Assembly (NCBI GenBank): GCA_017302635.1
Contig: JAFLCX010000001.1
Location: forward strand, 248,001-312,000
Direction of reading: 5' to 3'
DNA from: Hyphomicrobiales bacterium
Lineage (GTDB): Bacteria; Pseudomonadota; Alphaproteobacteria; Rhizobiales; Beijerinckiaceae
DNA: 64,000 nt
Shown: positions 38,053 to 47,717 of the stretch, piece by piece
Layout of the letters: each line of letters starts with the position of its first letter
Position numbering within the stretch: position 1 is the stretch's first letter
The notes under the pieces: model-generated
The model's database searches: none
What the model saw: only the letters and a program-made list of their open reading frames with translations
Told to the model about the DNA's origin: nothing
Translations under genes and position numbers: made by a program

Positions 38053-39036
38053 ATGAAGCCGAAGCGCATATTGGTGACAGGAGCCGCCGGCTTTATCGGG
38101 ATGCATCAGGCTGAGCGGCTGCTTCAGGCGGGACATCAGGTTCTGGGGCTCGATAATCTCAATTCCTATTATGACCCTGCCCTCAAGGAAGCGCGCCTCA
38201 GCGTTCTGGGGAATCATCCGGATTTTCGTTTTGAACGTGTCTCGCTTGAGGACGAGGCAAAGGCCTTGCCGATCATTGCGGCGTTTCGACCCCAATACAT
38301 CGCCCATTTTGCCGCTCAGGCTGGTGTACGGTATTCGCTTAAGGCGCCGCGCGAATATACGCGTTCGAATATCGAGGGGTTCCTCACCATCCTTGAGGCG
38401 GCACGCGCCAACCCGATCGAGCATCTTGTCTATGCATCTTCAAGCTCGGTCTATGGCGCGAACACCAAGGTGCCGTTTTTGGAAGATGATCCGGTGGATC
38501 ACCCCGTCTCGCTCTATGCCGCGACGAAGCGCGCGAACGAGCTGATGGCGGAAACTTACGCCCATCTGCATCGTATCCCGATGACGGGGCTGAGGTTCTT
38601 CACGGTCTATGGTCCGTGGGGGCGGCCCGACATGGCGATGTGGACCTTCACCGCGCGCGTCCATGCCGGCGAGCCGATCGAGGTCTATGACGAAGCGCGC
38701 ATGTCGCGCGATTTCACCTATATCGACGATGTGGTTGAAGCGATCGAAAGGCTTCTGCCGCTGCCAACACCGCCCGGCCCGACCGGTTCGCCGCATCGCG
38801 TTCTCAACATCGGGAACAACCGCCCCGAGCGCCTCGCCGATTTCATCGCGGCGATTGAGGCTGCCTGCGGTCGCCCCGCGATCAAACTCCACAAGCCGCG
38901 CCAGGTGACGGATGTCGAAACGACCTATGCCGATATCTCGAAGCTGATGGCCTTGACAGGCTTTCGCCCGAAAACCTCGATCCAGGATGGCGCGCGGCTT
39001 TTTGCCGATTGGTATCGCGGCTGGCTCGCGCGGTAG
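38053..39036 (+). CDS. NAD-dependent sugar epimerase, UDP-glucuronate 4-epimerase type
   Basis: A 327-residue extended short-chain dehydrogenase. The Rossmann motif is LVTGAAGFIGMHQAE, and LDNLNSYYDPALKEARL is characteristic of UDP-glucuronate 4-epimerases (LpsL/Cap1J). The catalytic residues are in YASSSSVYGAN and the YAATKRANE Tyr-Lys pair. It makes UDP-galacturonate for surface polysaccharide if the assignment is right. The start at 38053 is chosen; the upstream TTG frame is not conserved. Confidence 0.88.
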   Translation: MKPKRILVTGAAGFIGMHQAERLLQAGHQVLGLDNLNSYYDPALKEARLSVLGNHPDFRFERVSLEDEAKALPIIAAFRPQYIAHFAAQAGVRYSLKAPREYTRSNIEGFLTILEAARANPIEHLVYASSSSVYGANTKVPFLEDDPVDHPVSLYAATKRANELMAETYAHLHRIPMTGLRFFTVYGPWGRPDMAMWTFTARVHAGEPIEVYDEARMSRDFTYIDDVVEAIERLLPLPTPPGPTGSPHRVLNIGNNRPERLADFIAAIEAACGRPAIKLHKPRQVTDVETTYADISKLMALTGFRPKTSIQDGARLFADWYRGWLAR

Positions 39037-39090
39037 AGCATTTGCGGCGAATTCGTATTTGCCTCACAGGCTCTACCTTATCATATTGTC

Positions 39091-39132
39091 GCATTTCTGC
39101 ACGCGACCCTGGGCCACTTCGTGCGAAAATGC
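39091..39132. repeat. REP-like palindromic element, copy 1
   Basis: About 42 bases with outer arms GCATTTC and GAAAATGC and an inner ACGCGACC...CCACTTCG. The layout matches the element at 48224-48267 (shared ACGCGA and CCACTTCG), with degenerate arms. It sits between converging genes. Confidence 0.55.
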
Positions 39133-39179
39133 CCTGTGGCGCTCCGAAGCCCGGCCCGATTGTCGATCACGCGATCCAC

Positions 39180-39209
39180 AAAAAAAAAGCCCGGCCGGAG
39201 CCGGGCTTT
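39180..39209. terminator. Bidirectional intrinsic terminator
   Basis: GCCCGGC pairs with GCCGGGC around CGGA. On the minus strand it runs into nine T (terminating the TadG-like gene); on the plus strand TTTGTCTTT follows (serving the epimerase gene). Confidence 0.93.
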
Positions 39210-39232
39210 GTCTTTATCTCTCGTCGCTGGCC

Positions 39233-40693
39233 TTACTTCGTGAGGCGCAGCTCGGCAATGCTCTGGCCGATCTTCGAGAAGGCCGTGAGGAATTCCGAAG
39301 AGTTCTTCGCATCGAAGAACTGTCCGCCGGTATTGGTGGCGCATTTCTGCAGGATTTCCTTCGTGGCCGTGTCGGTCACATCGAAGGCGACGGAGAACAC
39401 CATGATCTGGTTGGTCTTGTCGGCTGCGATGTTGGTGCAGATTTCCTTCGCGAGGTTATTGGCCAGCCCGCCATCCCAGCCATTGTTCGCGGGGTATGTC
39501 GGTGAGCGCGTATTCAGGCCGTCGGTCATGAAGATCATGAACTTGCGCACATTTTCCGTCGCGGTCTTGGTCTTGGCCGTGAGCGGCTCGTGCGGGCTGA
39601 GCATGCGCCAGCCCCAGATCAGGCCCGACGGCGTGTAGGTTTCACCCGTGGGGTTGAGGCTCTTGATGTGATCCTTGGCCTTCTTGGCATCGGTGGTGAG
39701 ATCCAGCATCTCGCTGCCGCATTTCACGTTCATGATGCCCGGAATGCGATTGCCGTAGCTTTCATCCCGCGTGTTGAGCGGATAGTTGCGTGAGCCGGCG
39801 CAGCCATGCCACTTCACGGTCTTGGTCGAGGTCTTGCAGACCTCTTTTTCCGGCCCGTAAACCGGGTCGCAGGCGTCATAATAGTACCCGGCATGGCCCG
39901 CGCTACCGCCGCATGAATACGGCACGCCGTCGTTATAACAGGTTCCCGGAGGCGTCGGTCCCTTCGGCGGCACCCAGACCTTCTTGCAGTTGATCCAGTT
40001 GATGACCTCTTTTTCCATCTTGCAGGTCGTTGTCGTCGTGCTCGAATCGTCCGGCACATCCATCCAGACCTTCTTGCGGTTGGACAGGCCGATATTCACG
40101 TATTGCGCGAAGGGGACGACGCCATAGCTGACCTTGCCGGAACCATGCGACAGGTTCTCCAGTTCGTCGATCAGCTTCGTCGCGGCATCCTTGAGCGTGT
40201 TCATCTTCCAGCCGGACATGGAGCCGGTGGTGTCGAGAACCATCGAGATTTCAGTGGGCGTGCCAATGGTGCCGATGGCCTCGGCGAGACCGGACATGCC
40301 GATTTCGGAATAGCCGAGAATGCCGCCGAGAATGGTCTTCATCTCGCCCGAGACACCGATGCGATAGCCGTAGTTCTTGCCATCCTTCAGCACATTGGTC
40401 GGCGTCATCACCACATTCTGCAAATCGGGGATGAGCTTGGTGTTCGCCTCGAACACGCGCTTCGCCACCTCCTCCCGCTCAGCCGCCGTGCCGTGCGTGC
40501 GGGCGGCGGCGAGTGCGGCGGAATCGGCAGCGGCCATCAGGCGGGCCTTGGTCTGCGCGCCACGCGAGAAATCTGTGGCGAGCCCCGCAGTGCCGAGCAA
40601 CCCGAGCGCGCTCAACGCGAAAATGATGGGAACAGTCCCTTCGCGCTGGCCCAGCATGGACCGGAATTTCGAAAACATCGAGTGCATGGACAT
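39233..40693 (-). CDS. TadG-like pilus-assembly protein with von Willebrand A domain
   Basis: A 486-residue protein. The N-terminal TadE/TadG segment (REGTVPIIFALSALGLLGTA, one transmembrane helix, then a Glu/Ala helix with DSAALAAAR) is typical of Tad-associated minor pilins. The vWA domain carries the MIDAS motif VLDTTGSMSG. A cysteine- and tyrosine-rich insert in the middle (about residues 215-310) is unusual for the domain. No tad operon is in view. The start at 40693 is likely; 40720 is also possible. Confidence 0.88.
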   Translation of the reverse strand: MSMHSMFSKFRSMLGQREGTVPIIFALSALGLLGTAGLATDFSRGAQTKARLMAAADSAALAAARTHGTAAEREEVAKRVFEANTKLIPDLQNVVMTPTNVLKDGKNYGYRIGVSGEMKTILGGILGYSEIGMSGLAEAIGTIGTPTEISMVLDTTGSMSGWKMNTLKDAATKLIDELENLSHGSGKVSYGVVPFAQYVNIGLSNRKKVWMDVPDDSSTTTTTCKMEKEVINWINCKKVWVPPKGPTPPGTCYNDGVPYSCGGSAGHAGYYYDACDPVYGPEKEVCKTSTKTVKWHGCAGSRNYPLNTRDESYGNRIPGIMNVKCGSEMLDLTTDAKKAKDHIKSLNPTGETYTPSGLIWGWRMLSPHEPLTAKTKTATENVRKFMIFMTDGLNTRSPTYPANNGWDGGLANNLAKEICTNIAADKTNQIMVFSVAFDVTDTATKEILQKCATNTGGQFFDAKNSSEFLTAFSKIGQSIAELRLTK

Positions 40694-40958
40694 CGCCAAT
40701 CCTGACGTGAGAGCGGGCATATTCGACGCGAGGATTGGGATCGAACTTCCAAGAAACCCTTAAACCGATTGTCGAGGCTCGCACGCTCTGAGCCGCGGAT
40801 TTTCATAAAATTTGCCGGAAATGCCGCGAAAAACCGGGAATTTCACCGCGGGACTGCAAAATTGCCCGACCGCAGGGAAGTGCAGCATCACCCGGATTCT
40901 CATCGCGGGTGGTAAAGGCCCGGTTGCCACAATTGCGCAATTTCGAAGTATGGGCCCT

Positions 40959-42116
40959 TCAGACCCTGCCCTCCAGCGCGCGACGGAAGAGATCAGCCGC
41001 GTGCTCCTCATCGAGTGGAACCGGGTTTCCCCCGGCAGTCGGGTCATTCGGAGCCATCGTCGCCATCAGGGCGATGTCGGGGTTCGGAACACCAAGTTCC
41101 CGCAGCGTGTGCGGCACGCCGAGTTCTTGCCGCAGGCGCATCACGAAATCGAAAAAACCTGCATAGCTCGGCTGAAGCCCGAGATAGGCCGCGGCGCGCG
41201 CGAGCTTTTCGTCCACCGCACGACGATTGAATTCCAGCACATAGGGCATGAAGACGGCGTTCGTCATGCCGTGATGGGTGTTGTAGAGCGAGCCGACCGG
41301 ATGGCTCAGCGCATGGATCGCGCCGAGCGCTTTCTGGAAGGCCGTGGCTCCCATCGCCGCCGCGCTCATCATGTGCGCGCGGGCCTCGATATCGCCGCCA
41401 TCTTTCGCCGCGCGCGGCAGGTATTCCTTCACGAGCCGCATGCCTTCAAGCGCGATGCCATCGGCCAGCGGGTGGTAGAACGGCCCGCAATAGGCTTCGA
41501 GGCAATGCGCGAAGGCATCCATCCCCGTGCCGACCGTGATCAGACGCGGCATGCCGACAGTGAGTTCGGGATCGCAGATGGTGATTTTCGGCATCATCAG
41601 CGGGTGGAAAATCACCTTCTTCGTGTGGGTCATCTCATCAGTGATGACGCCAGCGCGCCCGACCTCCGAACCGGTTCCAGCGGTGGTCGGCACGGCTACA
41701 ATCGGGAAAATCCCGGCTGGATCGGCGCGGGTCCACCAATCGCCGACATCTTCAAAATCCCACATCGGCCGCGTCTGACCCGCCATGAAGGCGATGACCT
41801 TGCCGGCATCAAGCGCCGAGCCGCCGCCGAACGCCACGACGCCATCATGTTTTCCCGCACGCAGAACCGCGATACCGGCCTCGACATTCGCGGCATTCGG
41901 ATTGGGTTTCACATCCGAGAAGATGGCGCAAGGCAGGCCCGCCGAGTCGAGCTGGGCCTTCGCGGCCGCGACCATCGGCATTTTCGCGAGCACCGGATCC
42001 GTGACCAGCAGGGGCCGCGAGAAGCCGGACTTCTTCACGGCATCCGCCAGTTCCGCAATGCGGCCCGCGCCGAAGCGCACCGAGGTGGGGTAGTTCCAGT
42101 TGCCGCGCAGGTTCAT
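40959..42116 (-). CDS. Iron-containing alcohol dehydrogenase
   Basis: A 385-residue group III alcohol dehydrogenase. The NAD motif is GGGSALDAGKVIAF. Metal ligands are in the DAFAHCLEAYCGPFYHPLAD segment and the HGMTNAVFMPYVLEFN segment. It probably reduces or oxidises the alcohol/aldehyde of a pathway shared with the aldehyde dehydrogenase 8 bases upstream on the same strand and the glutamine synthetase-like gene before that. The exact substrate is unknown. Confidence 0.93.
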   Translation of the reverse strand: MNLRGNWNYPTSVRFGAGRIAELADAVKKSGFSRPLLVTDPVLAKMPMVAAAKAQLDSAGLPCAIFSDVKPNPNAANVEAGIAVLRAGKHDGVVAFGGGSALDAGKVIAFMAGQTRPMWDFEDVGDWWTRADPAGIFPIVAVPTTAGTGSEVGRAGVITDEMTHTKKVIFHPLMMPKITICDPELTVGMPRLITVGTGMDAFAHCLEAYCGPFYHPLADGIALEGMRLVKEYLPRAAKDGGDIEARAHMMSAAAMGATAFQKALGAIHALSHPVGSLYNTHHGMTNAVFMPYVLEFNRRAVDEKLARAAAYLGLQPSYAGFFDFVMRLRQELGVPHTLRELGVPNPDIALMATMAPNDPTAGGNPVPLDEEHAADLFRRALEGRV

Positions 42117-42124
42117 GTTGGTTC

Positions 42125-43510
42125 TCAGACGTGTTTCAGGTGGAAGCTTTTGGGGCGGGTCAGGGCATCGTAGCCAAGCACGGACAAGGATGCCCCGCGC
42201 CCGGTTTCCTTCACGCCGGTCCAGGCGAGGCCGGGATCGAGATAATCGGCCCGATTGGCGAACACCGTGCCGGTCTCAACCCGGTCGCCGATGCGCTCCA
42301 CCGCGGCAAGATCACGCGTGAAGATCGCGGCGGTGAGGCCGTAGCGGCTGTCATTCATGAGGCGGATGGCCTCCTCGTCATCCCGCACGGGCATGATGCC
42401 GAGCACAGGCCCGAAGCTCTCCTCGTTCATCACGGCCATGTCATGCGTCACATTCGTGAAAATCTGCGGCGCGAGATAGGGCGTGCCCGCCCGATCAGCC
42501 GCGAAATCCGCCGGGCACAGATGTGGCTTCGCGCCCATCTTCATCGCGGCATTGGATTGCGCGCGCACCACATCGGCGAGGCGAAGCTGCGCCATCGGCC
42601 CGAGGGTCACGGCCTCGCTCAGCGGGTTGCCGAGCACATATTGCTTCACCAGCGCTTTGGCATCCGCGACGAATTTTTCGAACACATCGGCATGCACATA
42701 GGCGCGCTCGATGCCGCAGCAGCACTGTCCGGAATTGAAGAAGGCGGCATCAACCACGGTTTCAACCGCATTCTGCCAGTTGGCATCAGGGCGCACATAA
42801 GCCGGGTCCTTGCCGCCAAGTTCAAGGCCAACGCCGGTGAAGGTGCCTGCCGCCGCGCGCTCGATCACCCTGCCTGCCTCGACCGAACCCGTGAAACAGA
42901 CCTGGTTGACCGAGCCGGAGGAAATGATTTTCAGGGTCTCCTGATGACCGAGCGTGAGGGTGCGGAAGAGCCCGTTCGGCAGCCCGGCAGCATCGGCTGC
43001 CATTTGGAAGCGCTCCCCGACGAGCAGGGTTTGCGCCGCATGCTTCAGGATCACGGCATTGCCCGCAACCAGCGCCGGAACCACCGTGTTCACGGCTGTC
43101 AGGTACGGGTAGTTCCACGGCGCGATGGTGAAGACGATGCCTGCCGGATTGCGACGGATGAACCGCGTGAAGCCTTCGCGCTTTTCAGGCACGATATCGG
43201 CCAGAGCTTGTGGCGCGATGGAAATCATGTGCCGCGCGCGCTCAGTGAAACCGTTGAGTTCGCCTGCGGCGTAGCGGATCGGGCGGCCCATCTGTCGCGT
43301 GAGTTCGGGGCCGATCTCGTCTTTCATGGCGAGCATCGCATCGACGAAGCGCGTCACCGCCGCCTGCCGTTCAGTGAGCGGCACATGCCGCCACTCGGCC
43401 TGCGCTGCGCGGGCGGCCGAGAGCGCCGCGGCGATCTCGGCTTCGCCGGCGATGGGCCGCCGCGCGACTTCCGCGCCATCAATGGGGGAGATGCAGGTGA
43501 TGTGGGTCAT
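42125..43510 (-). CDS. NAD(P)-dependent aldehyde dehydrogenase
   Basis: A 461-residue aldehyde dehydrogenase. The catalytic cysteine lies in NSGQCCCGIERAYV and the glutamate in GVGLELGGKDPAYV; the coenzyme region is APWNYPYLTAVN. The chain is slightly short, with an early start, as in succinate-semialdehyde-type enzymes. It sits in an operon with the glutamine synthetase-like gene and the iron alcohol dehydrogenase, which suggests oxidation of an amino- or gamma-glutamylamino aldehyde. Confidence 0.94.
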   Translation of the reverse strand: MTHITCISPIDGAEVARRPIAGEAEIAAALSAARAAQAEWRHVPLTERQAAVTRFVDAMLAMKDEIGPELTRQMGRPIRYAAGELNGFTERARHMISIAPQALADIVPEKREGFTRFIRRNPAGIVFTIAPWNYPYLTAVNTVVPALVAGNAVILKHAAQTLLVGERFQMAADAAGLPNGLFRTLTLGHQETLKIISSGSVNQVCFTGSVEAGRVIERAAAGTFTGVGLELGGKDPAYVRPDANWQNAVETVVDAAFFNSGQCCCGIERAYVHADVFEKFVADAKALVKQYVLGNPLSEAVTLGPMAQLRLADVVRAQSNAAMKMGAKPHLCPADFAADRAGTPYLAPQIFTNVTHDMAVMNEESFGPVLGIMPVRDDEEAIRLMNDSRYGLTAAIFTRDLAAVERIGDRVETGTVFANRADYLDPGLAWTGVKETGRGASLSVLGYDALTRPKSFHLKHV

Positions 43511-43534
43511 GTTCTGTCCTCGGTTGACGCCGGT

Positions 43535-44908
43535 TTAGTAGCGTTCGAACCCCCGGAACAACTCCCAATCGGTGATGCGGCGGTCATATTCCGCCTGCTC
43601 CCAGCGCGCGGTATGAACATAATGGTCGATCACTTCATCACCGAGGGCGCGCCGCAGCATTTTTGATTTGTCGAGCGCCTCGGTCGCATCGCGCAGGGTC
43701 TTTGGGATCTCGGGCAGCTTGCGCCCGCCATAGGCATCGCCGGAATGGGGTTTCGCCAGTTCCAGCTTCTCGTCAATCCCGGCGAGCCCCGCGGCGATCA
43801 ACGCCGAGAAAGCGAGATAGGGGTTCAGATCCGCCCCGCCGATGCGGCATTCGATGCGGATGGCCTTCGTACCCTCGCCACAGAGGCGAAACCCGGCCGT
43901 GCGATTATCCCTGCTCCATACGGTCTTGGTCGGCGCAAAGGTGCCTGCCATGAAGCGCTTGTAGGAGTTGATGTAAGGCGCCAGAAACCACGTGATCTCG
44001 CGCGCATATTTGATCTGCCCAGCCACGAACGAACGCATCAGCGCCGACATGCCGTATTCAGCGGACTTGTCGAGAAAGAGCGGCGTCTTCCCCGCCTTGT
44101 CCCAGAGAGACATATGGATATGCGAGGACGACCCCGCGAGGTCACCGCGCCATTTCGACATGAAGGTAACGGCTTTACCCTTCCCCCAGGCGATTTCCTT
44201 GATGCCATTTTTCAGGATGGAGTGATTGTCCGCCATCGCGAGCGCTTCGGCATAGCGCACATTGATCTCCTCCTGCCCCGGCCCCCATTCGCCCTTGGAA
44301 TTCTCGACCGCGATGCCCGCGCCAGCAAGGCCGAGGCGGATGGCACGCATCACCTCCTCTTCCTTGGAGGTTTGCAGGATGTGGTAGTCCTCGATGTATT
44401 GCCCCGCCGTTTTCGGCTCGTGATAGCGCTTGGCGCGGATCGCCTCATAGCTCTCGTCGAAGAGGTAGAACTCGAGTTCGGAGGCGAAATAGGCGAGGTA
44501 GCCGCGCTCATCGAGGCGCTTGAGTTGCTTCTTCAGCATCTGGCGCGGTGAATGCGCGAGATCATGGTGATGGTGATCCTCGATATCGCACAGAACGAGG
44601 GCGGTCGCTTCCAGCCATGGCACGCGGCGAAGGGTGGAGAGATCCGGCTTCAGGACGAAGTCGCCATAGCCGCGCTCCCAGCTTGAGGCGCGGTAGCCCG
44701 GCACGGGCTCCATATCGATGTCATTTGCGAGCAGGTAATCGCAGGCATGGGTTTCCTCATGCCCGCCATTCACGAAAAACTCGCCATGGAAACGCTTGCC
44801 GATCAGCCGCCCCTGCATATCGACAAAGCAGACCAGCACCGTATCCATCTCGCCGGAAGCGACAGCTGCCTTCAGCTTCTCGAATGTCAGATTTCCGGCC
44901 ATCGGCAC
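43535..44908 (-). CDS. Glutamine synthetase-like gamma-glutamylamine ligase
   Basis: A 457-residue protein of the glutamine synthetase fold. Catalytic segments are visible: GSSSHIHMSLWD (ATP/metal His), RTAGFRLCGEGTKAIRIECR and GGADLNPYLAFSALIAAG. Its length and these motifs resemble PuuA-type gamma-glutamylputrescine synthetases and GlnA4-type gamma-glutamylethanolamide synthetases more than housekeeping GlnA, and there is no adenylylation-loop tyrosine motif of the GlnA kind. It is first in the three-gene operon. The amine is unknown. Confidence 0.88.
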   Translation of the reverse strand: MPMAGNLTFEKLKAAVASGEMDTVLVCFVDMQGRLIGKRFHGEFFVNGGHEETHACDYLLANDIDMEPVPGYRASSWERGYGDFVLKPDLSTLRRVPWLEATALVLCDIEDHHHHDLAHSPRQMLKKQLKRLDERGYLAYFASELEFYLFDESYEAIRAKRYHEPKTAGQYIEDYHILQTSKEEEVMRAIRLGLAGAGIAVENSKGEWGPGQEEINVRYAEALAMADNHSILKNGIKEIAWGKGKAVTFMSKWRGDLAGSSSHIHMSLWDKAGKTPLFLDKSAEYGMSALMRSFVAGQIKYAREITWFLAPYINSYKRFMAGTFAPTKTVWSRDNRTAGFRLCGEGTKAIRIECRIGGADLNPYLAFSALIAAGLAGIDEKLELAKPHSGDAYGGRKLPEIPKTLRDATEALDKSKMLRRALGDEVIDHYVHTARWEQAEYDRRITDWELFRGFERY

Positions 44909-45155
44909 TCCCTGCTCCCGCGTCCGGCCCGATCAGGCGAGCCATCCATTATCGCTGATCATGACATCCGTTCGTCGCTTGGCAATCGCGAAAAACGGCC
45001 GTTCAGCCGGAAGTGCAGCGTGCAAAAATCACGCTTGATATTTTAGCCGGCGAATAAGAAGATCATGATTCTGCGGGAGGGCAGATCGCGCTTTTAGCGC
45101 CCGAAGAAGGTCGTTTCGACATGCTGGTGATGCTTGCCCGCCGGGAGCGCCTCTG

Positions 45156-46814
45156 ATGGGCGGCGGCTCGGTGCTTCTCAACCTCCTTGGCGCCATCGCA
45201 TTGCTGCTCTGGTCTACCCGGCTCGTCAAAACCGGTGTGACGCGTGCCTTTGGCGAAGAACTGCGCGGCTGGTTGATGCAGGCCACCTCAAACCGCCTGA
45301 AGGCGATATCGCTCGGGGCAGGTGTTGCGCTCATCATGCAAAGCTCGACCGCCGCGTTGCTGCTGCTGACCTCGTTTGCGGGGCGCGGGATGATCGCGCT
45401 GGTGCCGGCGCTCGCCGTGGCTTTGGGGGCTGATATCGGCTCGACCTTTGTCGTTCAGGCCCTGAGTTTCGATCTCAAAGCCTTTGTCCCGGTGCTGTTC
45501 ATTCTCGGCGTCGGGGGGTTCTTGCTCTCGGGCAACGCCACAATCCGACAAGTCGGGCGCATCCTCATCGGGCTCGCGCTGATGATCCTCTCGCTCGGAA
45601 TGATCGTGCAGGCCTCGGGCTCTTTGCGCGGCGACCCGACGCTGGTGCTGGTGCTCTCGCGCCTCGCGAATGAAGCCGTGCTCGCGATCGTGATCGGCGC
45701 TGGCCTCACGTGGCTGCTGCATTCGTCGGTCGCGATGGTGCTGCTGATCGTGAGCCTCGTGGGTGCGGGGCTCATTCCCCTCTCGCTCGGCGTGACCTTC
45801 CTGCTCGGCGCGAACCTCGGGGCTGGACTCATTCCGCTCGGGCTAGGCTGGCGCGAGCCGATGGCAGCGCGACGGATTCTCGTGGGCAATATCGCGTTCC
45901 GCGCGATCGGGGTGCTGATCGCCCTGCTGATGCTGCCGCTCGTGCAGCAGGATGTCGCGCAATTGCCGCTGGCACCCGAACGGGCGATCGCTGCGGGCCA
46001 TACCCTCTTCAATCTCGCTTTGGCCTTGCTGTTCCTGCCGCTTCTCGGCCCGGCTGCAAGGTTGCTCGAGCAGCACCTGCCGGATCGGCCGGATGAATCA
46101 CAGGCCGCGAGCCGCCCGGTGCATCTCGATGACAGCCTGATCGAGACCCCGCATCTTGCGCTCGGTGCCGCGTCGCGCGAGGTTATCCGCCTCGCGGAGC
46201 GCGTGGAAGTGATGCTGCGCGAAACGATCCTCACCTTTCAGGATATCGACGATCGGCGCCGCACAATGATCCACAGCCTCGATGACGAGGTGGATTCGCT
46301 GCAAGAAGCCATCAAACTCTACCTCACGCGCCTCACGCGACAGGTGACGACCGACGAGGACCAGAAACAGGCGGTGAACCTCATTCTCTTCACCACCAAT
46401 CTCGAGCATGTCGGAGACATCATCTGCAAGAACCTGCTTGAATTGGCGGCGAAAAAGCAGCGCTATGGACTCGCTTTTTCGGAAGCCGGGTGGTCGGAAC
46501 TGACCGAATTCCATGCCCGCATCGTCAAGCAGATGAAGCTGGCGCTGACGCTTTTCATGACCCGCGACGTCATGATGGCGCGCGATCTCGTGGCCGAGAA
46601 GGACAACATCCGCGCGCTCGAAAAGGTCGCGACCGAGCGTCATCTTGCCCGCCTGCGCGATGGTACTCCCGCCTCGATTGAAACCTCATCGCTGCACTTG
46701 GATATCCTGAGGGATCTCAAGCGCATCAACGCCCACATCACTTCCCTCGCGCATCCTATTCTCGAGGCGAGCGGAGAAATCCGCCAGTCTCGCCTGCGCA
46801 CCCAGAAAGCCTGA
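45156..46814 (+). CDS. Na/Pi cotransporter family protein (NptA/YjbB type)
   Basis: A 552-residue membrane protein with two repeated Na/Pi-cotransporter domains, each with a QSSTAALLLL or HSSVAMVLLI motif, followed by a PhoU-like helical cytosolic domain (from about residue 340, with coiled REVIRLAERVEVMLRE). It exports or imports phosphate with sodium. Its gene diverges from the glutamine synthetase-like gene across 247 bases with no clear regulatory element. Confidence 0.92.
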   Translation: MGGGSVLLNLLGAIALLLWSTRLVKTGVTRAFGEELRGWLMQATSNRLKAISLGAGVALIMQSSTAALLLLTSFAGRGMIALVPALAVALGADIGSTFVVQALSFDLKAFVPVLFILGVGGFLLSGNATIRQVGRILIGLALMILSLGMIVQASGSLRGDPTLVLVLSRLANEAVLAIVIGAGLTWLLHSSVAMVLLIVSLVGAGLIPLSLGVTFLLGANLGAGLIPLGLGWREPMAARRILVGNIAFRAIGVLIALLMLPLVQQDVAQLPLAPERAIAAGHTLFNLALALLFLPLLGPAARLLEQHLPDRPDESQAASRPVHLDDSLIETPHLALGAASREVIRLAERVEVMLRETILTFQDIDDRRRTMIHSLDDEVDSLQEAIKLYLTRLTRQVTTDEDQKQAVNLILFTTNLEHVGDIICKNLLELAAKKQRYGLAFSEAGWSELTEFHARIVKQMKLALTLFMTRDVMMARDLVAEKDNIRALEKVATERHLARLRDGTPASIETSSLHLDILRDLKRINAHITSLAHPILEASGEIRQSRLRTQKA

Positions 46815-46871
46815 GTAGAAACTGCCGTGAGGGTAGCACCTCTCACTTTTCCTTCTTGAATCGAGCCCTCT

Positions 46872-47717
46872 TTGTCCCTGTCTGTCTTCTTCATCGTCCT
46901 TGCCGCAGCTGCGATGCATGCGGGCTGGAATGCGCTGCTGAAAATCCGGCTTGAGCCCTTTCTGGCGATGGTGCTGATCCATCTCGTCGGCACCGTCCTG
47001 ATGCTGCCGGTGCTGATTTACACAGGCTGGCCGAAGGCGGAATCCATGGTGTGGCTTGCCGCCTCCACCATCATTCATGTCGGCTACTACTTCGCGCTCG
47101 CAGCCGCCTATGACCGCGCGGATATGGGGCAGGTCTACCCCATCGCGCGCGGCTCGGCTCCGCTGATGACCGCGCTTCTTGGCGTCTCGGTTTTTGGCGA
47201 GAAAATCAGCCTGATGAGCGGGCTCGGCATCGCCCTGCTCGCACTCGGGATTTTCGTGATGTCGCTCCGAAGCGCCAAAGATGCGACCCATATGGACCGC
47301 AAGGCGCTGCTCTATGCCGGTCTCACCGCCATCACGATCACAGCCTACACGATCTCCGACGGCATCGGCGCGCGGGTTTCGGGAGATGCCATTGCTTACA
47401 TTGCCGCCTTGTTCGTGCTCGATGGACTGACACTCTTCGTTCTGGCGTTTTTCACGCGCGGCTGGCAGGGCCTGAAGCCGATGTGGAGCTTCGTGCCGCA
47501 AGGCATCGCGGGCGGTGCGATGGCCTGCGGCTCCTACGGCATCGCGATCTGGGCAATGACCGTCGCGCCCATTCCGCTGGTGGCGGCCGTGCGCGAGACG
47601 AGCGTGCTGTGGGGCGCGGCAATAGCCGTGATTTTCCTGAAAGAGCCCTTGCGCGCCAACCGCGTTGTCGCAGCTTGCCTCATCGTCGCCGGTCTGGTGA
47701 TGATGCGCCTGCAATGA
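46872..47717 (+). CDS. EamA family (DMT) transporter
   Basis: A 281-residue inner membrane protein with ten predicted helices in two EamA repeats (for example YDRADMGQVYPIARGSAPLMTAL and ETSVLWGAAIAVIFLKEPL). The substrate is unknown. The start codon is apparently TTG at 46872, since no ATG or GTG stands before the first helix. The stop overlaps the rppH start by four bases. Confidence 0.86.
   Translation: MSLSVFFIVLAAAAMHAGWNALLKIRLEPFLAMVLIHLVGTVLMLPVLIYTGWPKAESMVWLAASTIIHVGYYFALAAAYDRADMGQVYPIARGSAPLMTALLGVSVFGEKISLMSGLGIALLALGIFVMSLRSAKDATHMDRKALLYAGLTAITITAYTISDGIGARVSGDAIAYIAALFVLDGLTLFVLAFFTRGWQGLKPMWSFVPQGIAGGAMACGSYGIAIWAMTVAPIPLVAAVRETSVLWGAAIAVIFLKEPLRANRVVAACLIVAGLVMMRLQ

Noticed and set aside
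40931..40942. The 12-base palindrome AATTGCGCAATT downstream of the alcohol dehydrogenase gene
   Set aside because: No T run and no promoter beside it; too little to call.
42131..43666. A 511-codon plus-strand open frame opposite the aldehyde dehydrogenase gene
   Set aside because: No recognisable domain or signal; the opposite strand encodes an unambiguous aldehyde dehydrogenase.
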